This document shows, piece by piece, positions 45,722-57,370 of a DNA stretch of 64,000 bases. This stretch comes from Cranoglanis bouderius (lineage: Eukaryota > Chordata > Actinopteri > Siluriformes > Cranoglanididae). The first letter of the stretch is position 1, and each line of letters starts with the position of its first letter. The notes beneath the pieces are model-generated. The model saw only the letters and a list, made by a program, of their open reading frames with translations. It was not told the DNA's origin and searched no databases. Location: assembly GCA_023630585.1 (NCBI GenBank), contig CM042547.1, positions 1,858,450 through 1,922,449 of the forward strand, in the 5' to 3' direction. The translations under genes were made by a program, and so were the position numbers.

Positions 45722-45944
45722 CTACACACAGTTACACAAAACACATTTGCTGAGATTCTCGCTCTTATAATGTAGTAAAAATGATCTTCTAAAGTAACGG
45801 CCATAATTTGTATTTCTCCATTACATAAACAACAATAAACATAAAAGAACGAAACACAAAACAGCACAACTGTGGAAATAAACACTCCATCTCTCCTACA
45901 AATACACCCACTGTTCACTTTAACTTGTACCCTTGCTCATTTAT

Positions 45945-46106
45945 GCAATTATACAATCAGTGCAATGCATAAACTCATGCAGATATAAGTCATGAGCTTC
46001 AGCTAATGTTCACATCAAACATCAGAATGGGGGGGAAATGTGGTGATAGTGACTTTGTTGGTGCCAGATATGAGTTGGTTTGAGTTTTTAAGAAACTGTT
46101 GAAAAT
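45945..46106. mobile_element. Tc1-type transposon fragment, inverted relative to 44.4 kb
   Basis: gttcacatcaaacatcagaa tgggg then gtgactttgttggtgcc: the start of a Tc1-type transposase (MG.K..-SDF-VGAR). It pairs as an inverted copy with 44,396-44,590, bracketing the elp3 exon. Confidence 0.55.
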
Positions 46107-47640
46107 GGGTCACTCTATGGGAAAACGTCATTCCCATAGAGTGACCCAATTTGGCTTTAAATGGATGAAGTACCTTGGCATTAAACTAACGCAGAATTTG
46201 GAGGATATAATGATATTGAATTATGAACCACTGCTGTCAAAGATAAAAAATAATGTGGACAAATGGGAACAGCTGAAGCTCTCTCTGTGGGGTAAAGTGA
46301 ATATAGTCAAAGTGGTTATTGCTCCGCAGTTCAATTATACTGTATATCCATGATGATACCTGTGAACATTCCAGACCCTGTCTTTAAAAGATATGACAAA
46401 ATTATCAAGGACTTTCTATGGGAAGGAAAAAGACCCAGGATTAAAATGAGCAAGTTGACCTCCCCAAGGGACAAAGGGGGCCTTGGATTACCCAACGTGA
46501 GGATGTATAATTTCTCTTTTGAAATGGCCAAACTGGCCAAACATCGGAACGAGGCAGATTCTGAGTTGCACTGGATCAAGATAGAACAGAAACTGGCCTC
46601 ACCATTTCATCCCATTAGCATTCTTTCACAATGCTCTGGAGCTAAATGGGACTCAAATCCAGTGACAATACATTCAAGACATGTTTGGAGCAAAATTCAT
46701 AAAGTGTGCAGGACATCACATTATAGACAGTCATATGCATCATTGTGGAATAATCCTGAAATTTGTATACGTAAAGCAGGGGTGTTTTGGAAACAATGGC
46801 AGCTTAAAGGGGTAACCGTAATTGGCGATCTATATGAGAATGGAATTTTTATGTCATACTCTGAATTGGTTAAAAAATATAATATTGGGGGGCAAGGGAA
46901 CTTTTGGAAGTATCTGGAGCTGTATTATCAATGCAAGTGATAACCCTGTTTATGCCTATATCTTCAGTTGGCACGTGAAGCTCAGACTGGTTCTATGTGT
47001 TACAAATCAATGCTTAGTGTAACTGCAGATGCCTGTAAAACAATATGGCAGAAGGATTTGGGGATTAATAGCCATGATAATGACTGGCTGGACATCCTAT
47101 CTAATGTGGGTACGAACATAAGGGAAGCTAGGGGGAAATTCATTCAGTACAAAGTAGTACATAGATATTATTATACACCATCTAGGCTTTACAGGATGGG
47201 GATAGCTGGAAATAATCTATGCTGGAAATGTAATGAAGAAGAGGGCACTTATTTACATATGATCTGGGAATGTTCTTTAGTTCACCCTTTCTGGTGTAAA
47301 ATTCTGGGAGTACTGGAAGAGTGTGAATGGGGTCTAATGTACCTGTGGAACCATGACTATGCCTTCTTGGAGATAAATCAGTGGTACCCAACATAGCAAA
47401 AAATGCATTTACCCTTATTAAGATTAGTTGTATCACAGCTGCCAGGATGATTTTACGCAACTGGAAATGCCCCAAAACCCCAGACCTGAAAGATTGGATT
47501 GATGGGATGATTGAAATTGCTTCATATGAAAGCATGTTGGGGAGACTGCATAGTGAGAGAGAAATGAAAAAATATGGGATCTTTTTGGCAGTATATAAAA
47601 ATGGAGTGAATGAGTAGGACTGCTTAACACCTGTTTAATT
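46107..47640 (+). mobile_element. 5'-truncated L1/Tx1-type LINE
   Basis: C-terminal part of ORF2: WMKYLGIKLTQN, SKIKNNVDKWEQLKLSLWGK, FLWEGKRPRIKMSKLTSPRD, KGGLGLPNVRMYNF. It ends with a C-rich stretch NNLCWKCNEEEGTYLHMIWE, and the stop is at 47,615-47,617. At least three frame breaks (about 46,352, 46,938, 47,394). No RT catalytic box remains. The 5' edge is a perfect hairpin (46,107-46,147). Confidence 0.85.
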
Positions 47641-48058
47641 TTCATGTGCTTTAGTTTTGATTGTATTCCACTGATGGTGACTAGTGGCTACATATGTAAT
47701 TGCAAAGTTCACAACCTGTGAACTTGCCTTGAAGCACATCATCTTGTTTTACTGGACTGGATAAATCAACATTCAAGTAAATATTTCATGAATGAATTGT
47801 ACTTTTCACCTGTTCCATGTGAAAAAAATACCAATAGAAACATACTGTTTTTGATCATTTACAAGTTTTAAATATCTTCTTTGTTGCCATTTTGAGTTTC
47901 ATTTAAAATTTAATGATTATTAAATGATAAGTTCAAGTTGAATTAAGGAATAAATGATTTCTTTGAGAATTTGAAAGTATTTGTGTAGCAATATTTGAAA
48001 CTATCTGCATCTTATCACTTAATAAATATACTTAACTGGTCCTAACTGACCAGACAGT
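47641..48058. other. No gene recognised
   Basis: AT-rich. Probably the L1 3' trailer plus unknown sequence. Confidence 0.4.
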
Positions 48059-48165
48059 ATTGTGTGAATTCTGTGTAATGGTTGAATTCTGTGTAATGTG
48101 TGAATTCTGTGGAATGGGTGAATTCTGTGGAATGGGTGAATTATGTGTAATGGGTGAATTCTTGG
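48059..48165. repeat. Short minisatellite, GAATTCTGTG unit
   Basis: Six units of roughly gtgaattctgtgtaatggg lie just before the piggyBac-like remnant. Confidence 0.85.
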
Positions 48166-48223
48166 ATTGGTTTGCATTGAGATTATTTAGCCTGGAAAAT
48201 AATCAGGTTTTTTCCATTTCAGA

Positions 48224-48722
48224 ATGCCACCAGCCAGGAAAGACCGTCTTATTTACAATATGTATGATGTCATTGATTCCATCCAAAATGGAAACAGTGA
48301 CTTTGAGATGGACTCTGAAACAAGTGATGAAGCGAATGTGGAGATGCCTGTGAACTGGAAAAGGAAAACAGGAGACAGTTTCAGCCACAGTTAGCATCCT
48401 CTCTCCTAGTCAGCACAACTCCCATAAAATGAAAGAGAGGCCGACCATCTTCAAGCCATGGGAGCCCAATTCCACAGACAGAGAGCCCACGAGGAGACCA
48501 TCCACAGATAATGGGAGTCCTTCAAATGCCATCCCAGCCAAAAGGTCAACTGTACACCCACCAACAAAGGTATGCAAGGACATGTATGGACATTTCCCAT
48601 GTATGGACATTTCACATGTATGGACACTGTGGCACAAGCTACACCAACACGCTTTGCAGCAAGTGCAATGTCCACCTCAGCTTCTTGGAGGACAAGAACT
48701 GCCTTTGGGACTATCATAATTG
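48224..48722 (+). pseudogene. piggyBac-like transposase remnant (ends kept, core lost)
   Basis: The N-terminal-like part reads MPPARKDRLIYNMYDVIDSI then SDFEMDSETSDEANVEM, acidic as in piggyBac. The C-terminal part reads CGTSYTNTLCSKCNVHLSFL then CLWDYHN and stop, the cysteine-rich C-terminal domain of piggyBac transposases. The DDD catalytic core is missing and the frame shifts between the two parts. Confidence 0.65.
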
Positions 48723-48729
48723 AACATGG

Positions 48730-49140
48730 TCATGAACAGTGCTAAACAAAGTAAATGCCAAAGTTTTCATTCAGTTCATCAGGTTTTGTAAATACAATCT
48801 GAACATACCTTTATAATAAATGATTTTTCATAAAAATATGACTTGTCTGATTATCAGTATTGTGTGATTATTAGTGTATAGATAAATAGGCTACTGTTAT
48901 GGGGTTGCTTAAGCAGTACACCCTGCAAATGAACCCTTAGATGTTCTCTACAATTGTTTAGACAGTGAGCAAAATCGCCGAAATTCTGCTACCTAATAGG
49001 CCCAATGTTGCAATATTACATTTCCCTAAAAACTTACTAAGATGTGAAAAATGTAAAAACCCATTTATTTCTGCATCAGAGGCCTCCTACAACAACATGT
49101 AAAAGGTAAAAAAAAAGAAAATCACAGTTTTTTTGAATAT
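48730..49140. other. No feature recognised
   Basis: AT-rich spacer. Confidence 0.4.
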
Positions 49141-49149
49141 TTGGGTCTT

Positions 49150-49545
49150 TCAAAGTTAAGAACTATCTTCAGCATAAAGAACAACAAGAAGTACTGGAAG
49201 TGATGGTACTGTGTGTGGTACCCACACAGAGCCCTGATATCAACATCATCGAGTCTGTCTGGGATTACATGAAGAGAGAGAAGAAACTGAGGCTGCCTAA
49301 ATCCACAGAAGAACTGTGGTTAGTTATCCAAGATGTTTGGGCCAACCTACCTGCCGAGTTCCTTCAAAAACTGTGTGCAAGTGTACCTAGAAAAATTGAA
49401 GAATTTATGCTGTTCTGAAGGCAAAGGGTGGTCACACCAAATATTGATTTGATGTAGATTTCATCAAAATCTTCTTCTTTTGTTCAATAACTTTGCATTT
49501 TGTTAATTGATAAATATAAACTATTAACATCTATTTTTGAAAGCA
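49150..49545 (+). mobile_element. Tc1-like 3' fragment
   Basis: PTQSPDINIIESVWDYMKRE then STEELWLVIQDVWANLPAEF and the stop at 49,416, followed by gtcacaccaaatattgattt. This is the autonomous relative of the MITE at 40.4 kb. The 5' half is missing. Confidence 0.8.
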
Positions 49546-49568
49546 TTCTTACTTTACAGCATTTTTTC

Positions 49569-49574
<6 letters not shown>

Positions 49575-49653
<79 letters not shown>

Positions 49654-49685
49654 AAATATATATGTAAATATAATATGTAAATATA

Positions 49686-49722
<37 letters not shown>
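49575..49722. repeat. (TA)n microsatellite
   Basis: Two long TA runs with GTAAATA interruptions between them. Confidence 0.95.
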
Positions 49723-49723
<1 letters not shown>

Positions 49724-49729
<6 letters not shown>

Positions 49730-51022
49730 TGGGGGAAAAAGTATTTGATCCCCTGCTGATTTTGTACGTTTGCCCACTGACAAAGAAATGATCAGTCTAT
49801 AATTTTAATGGTAGGTGTATTTTAACAGTTAGAGACAGAATAACAACAAAAAAATCCAGAAAAGCACATTTCAAAAAAGTTATAAATTGATTTGCATTTT
49901 AATGAGTGAAATAAGTATTTGATCCCCTATCAATCAGCAAGATTTCTGGCTCCCAGGTGTCTTTTACACATGTAACCTGTTACCTGTATAAAAGACACCT
50001 GTTCACAGAAGCAATCAATCAATCAGATTCCAAACTCTCCACCATGGCCAAGACCAAAGAGCTGTCCAAGGATGTCAGGGACAAGATTGTAGACCTACAC
50101 AAGGCTGGAATGGGCTACAAGACCATCGCCAAGCAGCTTGGTGAAAAGGTGACAACAGTTGGTGCGATTATCCGCAAATGGAAGAAACTGTCAGTCTCCC
50201 TCGGTCTGGGGCTCCATGCAAGATCTCACCTCGTGGAGTTTCAATGATCATGAGAACGGTGAGGAATCAGCCCAGAACTACACGGGAGGATCTTGTTAAT
50301 GATCTCAAGGCAGCTGGGACCATAGTCACCAAGAAAACAATTGGTAACACATTATGCCGTGAAGGACTGAAATCTTGCAGCACCCACAAGGTCCAACCTG
50401 CTCAAGAAAGCACATGAACAGGCCCGTCTGAAGTTTGCCTGAATTATTCAGAGGAGAACTGGGTGAAAGTGTTGTGGTCAGGTGTGGTCAGATTTCTTTG
50501 GCTTCAACTCAACTTGCCATGTTTGGAGGAGGAGGAATGCTGCCTTTGACCCCAAGTCATTACACCATCCCCACCGTCAAACATGGAGGTGGGAACATTA
50601 TGCTTTGGGGGTGTTTTTCTGCTAAGGGGACAGGACAACTGCACCACATCAAAGGGACGATGGACGGAGCCATGTACGGTCAAATCTTGGGTGAGAACCT
50701 CCTTCCTCAGCCAGGGCATTGAAAATGACCTTAATGACTTGGAGAGGATCTGCAAAGAGGAGTGGGACAAAATCCTTCCTGAGATGTGTGCAAACCTGGT
50801 GGCCAACTATAAGACATGTCTGACCTCTGTTATTGCCAACAAGGGTTTTGCCACCAAGTACTAAGTCAAAGGGGTCAAATACTTATTTCCCTCATTAAAA
50901 TGCAAATCAATTTATAACTTTTTTGAAATGTGTTTTTCTGGATTTTTTTTGTTGTTATTCTGTCTCTCACTGTTAAAATACACCTACCATTAAAATGATA
51001 GACTGATTTCTTTGTCAGTGGA
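49724..51022 (+). mobile_element. Tc1-like transposon, transposase internally deleted
   Basis: Left end gggggaaaaagtatttgatc. ATG at 50,044 gives [20 protein letters not shown] and [20 protein letters not shown]. Later frames give [20 protein letters not shown] and then [20 protein letters not shown] to FATKY. The DD34E core around HDNDPKHTA is deleted between about 50,715 and 50,735. The right inverted end is cut at 51,022. Confidence 0.9.
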
Positions 51023-51535
51023 CAAATGGCCAACAATGGCCCAAAGCACACAGCAAAACTGACCACACAGTGGTTGAAGGAAAAAAAGGTGAATGTCCTT
51101 GCATGGCCTAGTCAGAGCCCAGACTTAAAGCCCACTGAAAATCTGTGGAATGACTGCAGTCCACAAACGGTCACCATCAAATTTAAACTGAACTTGAGGA
51201 GTTCTGCAAAGAAGAGTGGGCAAATATTGCAAAGTCTAGATGTGCAAAGTTAGTAGAGACATATCCCAACAGACTAAAGGCTGTAATTAAAAAATTAAGG
51301 CAAATTAAAGCAAGGGGATGATACTTTTTCCAACTCAGTGATTCTGTTTTTTAATTTAATTTTTTTTTTTCTGACATGTTAGTGTTATATCTTTCACTTG
51401 GAAGTTATAAGTTGCACTGAGTAAATACAGCTGGATAAAACAAAAACTGTGTCCATCTTCATTTCAGGCTAAAAAGCAACAAAATGTGATTATTTTAAAG
51501 GGGGGTTTAAAATATTTTCTATACCCACTGTAGAT
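51023..51535 (+). mobile_element. Different Tc1-like 3' fragment, abutting the previous one
   Basis: [40 protein letters not shown], then frameshifted [19 protein letters not shown] sequence. It ends near agggggg.. ataccc-cactgta at about 51,533. Belongs to another Tc1 family than the upstream copy. Confidence 0.8.
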
Positions 51536-51539
51536 AGAT

Positions 51540-52010
51540 GGTCAGAAATACCTAAATTGAGTCAATGTGGATGTTAAAGCCCCCCAAGATATGAATCCTC
51601 TAAAACTTGAGGCACAGCATAGACAGCAAATCAGAAAATTCAGACAAGAAGGCTTCATTAGTCTTATGAGGTCTATAGACTGTAGCCATGATGTTAGTGA
51701 GGGGGGCAGAGACACTCAGAAGGAGGCTCTCAAAAGATGAAAACTGTGGCACTGACACTATGCTTATGTTGTGTTGTAGGTTGTGAATCACCATAATACC
51801 CCTACCTCTGCCAGAGAGTCACGGGAGATCAAACAACCCATAGCCTGTGGGAGTAATTTGATTAAAGAAGAGTCCATCACTCTGTTTGTGCTAAGTTTCT
51901 GTTAAACACACAAGGTCCAGTTTTTTTCCGTGATAATGTCTGACAAAACAGAGCCTTGTTATTCACAGAGCATGCATTAAATAACACCGCTTTAACTTGA
52001 CTCAAGTACA
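51540..52010 (-). mobile_element. LINE endonuclease-domain fragment
   Basis: Minus strand: KAVLFNACSVNNKALFCQTL near 51,990 and SSFESLLLSVS then VYRPHKTNEAFLSEFSDLLS near 51,650-51,750. These resemble the N-terminal endonuclease of Rex1/L2-like LINEs (NARSVNNK, VYRPPK). Heavily decayed; clade uncertain. Confidence 0.5.
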
Positions 52011-52539
52011 GACGATAATGGGGAAAACTCCAAGCGAGGAAGCGCTGACAAGTTGTCAAAGTTAATGGCAGTACAAAACAGTCTTTCAGCTTTATGCCGA
52101 AATCTTGGAACAGAGATGGAAGTAGAAGACTTGGATAAAACTGCACCTTGAAGAGTGATATATGTAGTGCTTTGGCCGCAATATTCCAGTATTACGGCAC
52201 AGCTCATAAGTCATAAGTGCTCATAAGTCGTCAAATAGAAGTTCCTATTTAGGTTCAGTAGCTGGCATATGGTGTACCTTAAAGCCATGCTGAGGCAATC
52301 TACGTCCACGGTAACCTCGCAGTAGCATAAATCCTGGGCAGGGCAACAGCAAGGTAGACTCTGAAGCTCACAGATGAAAACAACAATCCGAAGTTTAAAA
52401 AGTGATCCCACTTTGCAACAAGGCAATTACTAGAACAGTGATCAGACTACAAGAGCTTAAAACTTTAAAGCTCCATAACCCCACACTACCATTCAAAATA
52501 ACCAGATAATCATTTAAAAAACAAAGAAAACAATGAGAG

Positions 52540-53860
52540 GAGCATATCTTTGGTTGCATATCCCTTGCTTGCAATAATTGCATCAGGCCTGCGACTCATT
52601 GATGTCACCAAATTGTTGGTTTCTTCTTTTGTGATGCTTTTCCAGGGTTTTTACCACAGCCTCTTCAGTTGTTGTTTGTCTTGGGAGGTTTCTCCCTTCA
52701 GTCTCCTCTTTAGAAGGTTAAATGCTACTCAATTCAGTTAAGGTCTGGTGATTGACTTGGCCAGTCTAATCCTTCCACTTTTACCCCCTGATAAAGTCCT
52801 TTGTTGTGTTGGCAGTGTGTTTTGGATCATTGCCTTGCTGCATGAAAAAGTTCCTCCAGATTAATTTGCATGCATTTTTCTGTAAATTGGCAGGCAAAAT
52901 GTTCCTGTAAACTTCTGAATTCATTCACCATCATGAGTTAAATCAATCAAGATTAGTGAGCCTGTTCCAGAAGCAGCCATGAAATCTGAAGCCATGACAC
53001 TACCTCCACCATGCTTCACAGATGAGCTTGTATGTTTTAGATCATGAGCAGACCCTTTCTTTCTCCAAAGTTTTGCCTTTTCACCACTTTGGTAGAGGTT
53101 AATCTTGGTTCCAGAAGTTTTGTGGCTCATCTCTGTATTTCTTTGCGAATTCCAATCTGGCTTTCTGATTCTTACTGCTGATGAGTAGTTTACATCTTGT
53201 GGTATGGCCCCTATATTTCTGCTCTCAGAAAGTGGATTGTGATACCTTCACCCCTGCCCTGTGGAGGTTGTTGGTGATGTCACTGATTGCAGTGTTTGGG
53301 TTTTTCTTCACAGCTGTCACAATTTTTCTGTCATCAGCTGTTGTTATTTTCATTGGCTGACCCATTCTGTGTCTGTTGCTCAGTACACCACTGGTTTCTT
53401 TCTTTTTCAGGACATTCCAAATTGTTGTATTGGATATGCCCAATGTTTGTGCATTACTTCTGATTGATTTTCCCTCTGTTCTCAGCTTCAAAATGGCCTG
53501 CTTTTCTCTCATAGACAGCTCTATGATCTTTTTATTGGCTTATCCTTTTTAGCAAAAAAATGCAGTCTTCAGAGGTTAAACTGAAGGCAAAGACCAATAG
53601 TAGATGTTTATTGTTTAAACAATCAATCTAACAGGACACACCAGGGCAACACCTGCCAGTCACATGTTCCAATATTTTTGCTTGTCTACAAATTGGGTGG
53701 TCTGATACAAAATGTGCTAAGTTCTGTGTCGTTTAACACATCTGCATATAAATACCAAGAAATAAAGCTGAAATTCTAAACTCTCTTCTCATATTCATCA
53801 TTTGAGCTAACGGTAAGGCCAATTCTTTTGTTTTCACTATACACTGAAGACATTTGGGTT
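52540..53860 (-). mobile_element. Tc1-like transposon, degenerate
   Basis: Minus strand from 53,512: MREKQAILKLRTEGKSIRSN, the HTH, then VKKNPNTAISDITNNLHRAG. Later: KHTSSSVKHGGGSVMASDFM. The leader (53,520-53,860) is the same as 9,463-9,862. It is the autonomous relative of the 7.6 kb MITE. Broken by stops and frameshifts. Confidence 0.85.
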
Positions 53861-54319
53861 TGAGATCAAGAGATGAATATGAGACATCATTTCAGCTTTC
53901 ATTTCCTGATATATTATATCTAGATGTATTAAACAACTTACATGACACCTTTTGCTTGTTATATTGATTGATTGTTTAAACAATTAATAGCTCTGAATGT
54001 CTACTTTAGGTCCGAGCCCTGAGTTTCACCTGTGAAGACTGCATTGACTGCATCAACACAATGGATTTGAAGTTTTTGTGAATTTCTTTTAACAAAAGAT
54101 CAAAAGTTTAAACAGTAAAGACAGAACCACTGAGGTAGAGCCACAGGTCTACAGTAGTGCACTCTGACCTTCCAGGTTGCCATGGAGCAGATGAGCTCAG
54201 ACTTAACATTTCAGGTCAGGCCCAAAGTCTCTGTGTTTACAGGGATGGTCTTTTGTTATCAGTATAGGACAGAAACCATAAAGTAAACAATGTAGCAGGT
54301 TTAGTAGTTGCAGTTGTAG

Positions 54320-54505
54320 ATGTGTAGTAGTCATGGCATTTGGCAGATGCCCTTATCCAGAGCAACTTACATTTATTTAATTTATACATCTGAGGGGTAA
54401 GGGCCTTGCTCAAGGGCCCAACGGTGGCAGCTTGGCGGTGCTGGGATTAGAACTCACGACCTGCCAATCCGTAGCCCAATGTCTTAACCAATGAACTACA
54501 AACAT
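54320..54505 (-). repeat. tRNA-derived SINE copy (inverted)
   Basis: atttggcagatgcccttatc, gggccttgctcaagggccca, ttagaactcacgacctgcc, taaccaatgaacta: the reverse complement of the SINE at 41.85 kb. Confidence 0.75.
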
Positions 54506-54606
54506 AAGCTAGCTTATTCTTCTTACATTGGTTAAATGACTCTGGAGGCGTAATGTATTCTGGCTTTATATGACGCATGAGATGAAAAAAACAAAAAACA
54601 TCTACT

Positions 54607-55692
54607 GAGCCATTCCACCAAATGGGTGACATTTCAGTCCCCAGAACATTATATGTATAAAAATGCATGACAATTAACTCTAAAATACATTTTATTATTA
54701 AGCAAAGTGTCCTGCACATTAAGCTAACTGCAAATTTAAAATATATAATTAAAAACATTAATAAAAACTACCTAGAACACTAAAGAATAGCATTTGTTGC
54801 ATGTCCCCACTCTCTATCTCTGTACTTTACATTGAAATATAATAATTAAAGTCCTTCAGAAATCTTATTTTTTCCCATTGTTCTGTGACTTTATATTCAA
54901 TCTATGATTTATTATTTTTTTTTTTTCCATGACAAATCCATAACATTTTATATAAAATAAACATTTTAGTCGTGTCCCCAGGTTTTCACTCAGTCCTGTT
55001 ACCCGAACACATTGCCCTCCTTGAAAAACTTGGAACATTCCACAAGACACATTTTCAACAGGAAGTTGCATAATTTGAATCTTCTGAAGGCAACAGGAAG
55101 ACCAAAAGTAAGTCCTCTAATTTTCTTTTCTGTATATTTGATGATATTGCAGCTATGTCTGAGAGGGTCAATCTCAACATACTGTCCTGTTACCTAAATT
55201 ATTTTTTAGATGTTATTTGTTTATTTTAAATATACACATTTTTGGTAAATCACTAGAATTTGCTCAGTATCCTCATGCTATTAGCATGTATTCCATGTGG
55301 CTATATTTCATGTATTTGCTAATTCTATACTAAAAACTCAGTCCTGTTACCTTCAGTCCTGTTACTCATATAAACCATAACAGGACTGAGTAATAGGTAA
55401 CAGGACTGAGTAGCATCCTATGGTGTATTGATTTATTAGTGAGAATATTAGTTTATGTAATACAATTTACTTGATTTTTAAGTTTTACAGTTACTGATAC
55501 TTAAGATATAGAGGTATCAGTTTTACAGTGTGAATGCCGTGCTTACAGGGAGCCAATCCACCACTAAGTGCTGCAGAAAACCTCTTCAGGCCAGGATTCA
55601 CTGCCGGTACGTGGAACTTTTTCGAGGCGAGCCACGGGAAGGGTGACCCAGATGGTGTAGGACACACACACGCACACACACACACACTCACA

Positions 55693-55742
<50 letters not shown>

Positions 55743-56197
55743 GACATACACACACACTCACAGACATACACACATATACACACTCACAGACACACACACA
55801 CACACACACACAGTCACAGACATACACACACACACACACACACAGACATACACACACATACACACTCACAGACACACACACACTCAGACATACAGACATA
55901 TACACACACACACTCTCACAGACATACACACACAGATATACACACAAACAGACATATACACACACACACTCACAGACATGCACACACACACTCACAGACA
56001 TACACACACACACACACACTCACAGACATACACACACAGACACACACACACACTCACAGACATACACACACACACACACACACAGACATACACACACACT
56101 CACAGACATACACACACACACTCACACACACACATACACTCACAGAAACACACACACACACACACACACACACTCAGACATACACACACACTCACAG

Positions 56198-56233
<36 letters not shown>

Positions 56234-56310
56234 ACACACACTCACAGGCATACACACACACACACACATACACACACACACACACACACTCAGACAGACA
56301 CACACACTCA

Positions 56311-56370
<60 letters not shown>

Positions 56371-56946
56371 TTCCGGATACACATTCCTGTTACTCAGTGT
56401 TCATTCCTGTTATTAAATTGTTTTTCTCTAAAAAATAAAGTTAAACCACTGCTTTTCTCAGTCGTGTCCATCATTTAACCAATAGTTTAATTAATTATAT
56501 GATAAAAAAAAAAATTAAACCTGAGGTTTAGAAATGAAATGAAATTGAAATGAAAAAATGTCTTTGCATTTAAAAAAAAAAAAAAAATACACACTGTGTG
56601 CATATATAATGATTTTTTTGTGATAAATATAAATTATTTAAACACGCAACTAACCATTTCTTTAAAATGAACACTTTTGTGAGAGGAAAACAAAGAAATT
56701 AGTTGACATTGCTTTTAAACTTTCTTTTTAAAAGACATTTTTGGTAACAGGACTGAGAAAAATGCATCCATCTCCCACTTTGAAACCTTGTAAAAAATGA
56801 AATAAAGTTACCCGAGATTGACCAGTATACATTTTGAACAGTGGAATATGTGTGCTATTAGATTCAGTGTTGAAAAAAGATAAAAAATGAAGTTTAATTT
56901 TTAAAAGTTACAGCAGGCAAATGTCACCCATTTGGTGGAATGGCTC
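54607..56946 (+). mobile_element. Unclassified DNA transposon with TACT target duplications
   Basis: Inverted repeats of at least 28 bp start GAGCCATTCCACCAAATGGG at 54,607 and end at 56,946. TACT lies directly outside both ends (54,603-54,606 and 56,947-56,950). Inside, CAGTCCTGTTAC or its complement recurs at about 54,991, 55,341, 55,355, 55,380, 55,399 and 56,744. Coding relics: MPSLKNLEHSTRHIFNRKLH (55,012) and NPPLSAAENLFRPGFTAGTW, EASHGKGDPDGVG (55,550-55,655). The HGKG-PDGVG motif occurs in transposon-derived fish proteins as I recall, but I cannot name the superfamily. Confidence 0.65.
55663..56370. repeat. Long CA-rich satellite array
   Basis: About 700 bp of CA runs with recurrent ACTCACAGACATACAC units. 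It interrupts the coding relic of the transposon right after PDGVG. The resulting His-Thr reading frame is not a gene. Confidence 0.9.
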
Positions 56947-57069
56947 TACTGTTGAATTCCAGTTGGACCAAAAAAAAAAAAAAAAAACCTGAAAGAGTTA
57001 ATGTGGTGTTGTAATTCGACACTCTGGAAAGTAGTAAAGCATTTGTATAACTTGAAGTGAGATCCAGTG

Positions 57070-57095
57070 GGGTGTGTCTCTTTAGAGACACACCC
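57070..57095. promoter_or_regulatory. Perfect hairpin in the 5' leader of the slc25a24-like gene
   Basis: GGGTGTGTCTCT, TT, AGAGACACACCC: 12-bp arms about 92 bp upstream of the ATG. It may lie in the promoter or 5' UTR; the transcription start is not known. Confidence 0.5.
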
Positions 57096-57187
57096 AGCCA
57101 CCTACTGTGCTGCACTTTACATATTTCTGCGGTTACAGTCGTGTTTTCGACTCAGTCAGGACATTCCTGTTTGTTACAGCAGCTAGA

Positions 57188-57370
57188 ATGTATCAAGCCT
57201 TGAAGAAGGTGTTTTTTACAGAGGTTCGGTGTCTGAATGATGAGTCGAGCAAGAGCTTTGAAGCACTTTTCAACAAGTTGGACGTGAATAAGGATGGGAA
57301 GGTGGACATTACGGATCTGCGGGCAGGCCTGGCCTCCATGGGCTTCTCTTTGGGGGCGGATGCGGCACAG
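57188..57370 (+). CDS. slc25a24l: slc25a24-like ATP-Mg/Pi carrier, coding exon 1
   Basis: SCaMC carriers exchange ATP-Mg for phosphate across the inner mitochondrial membrane and are gated by N-terminal EF-hands. This 61-codon exon starts MYQALKKVFFTEVRCLNDES and has a first EF-hand loop DVNKDGKVDITD with all ligand positions filled. It ends in GFSLGADAAQ at donor GTAAAC. Exon 2 follows in phase 0. The N-terminus resembles the fish slc25a24-like form. No lesions. Paralogue identity (24, 24-like, 25, 41) is not settled. Confidence 0.8.

Noticed and set aside
55534..56478. Long His-Thr repeat ORF of 314 codons
   Set aside because: It is the translation of a CA satellite fused to a short transposon relic, so not a protein gene.
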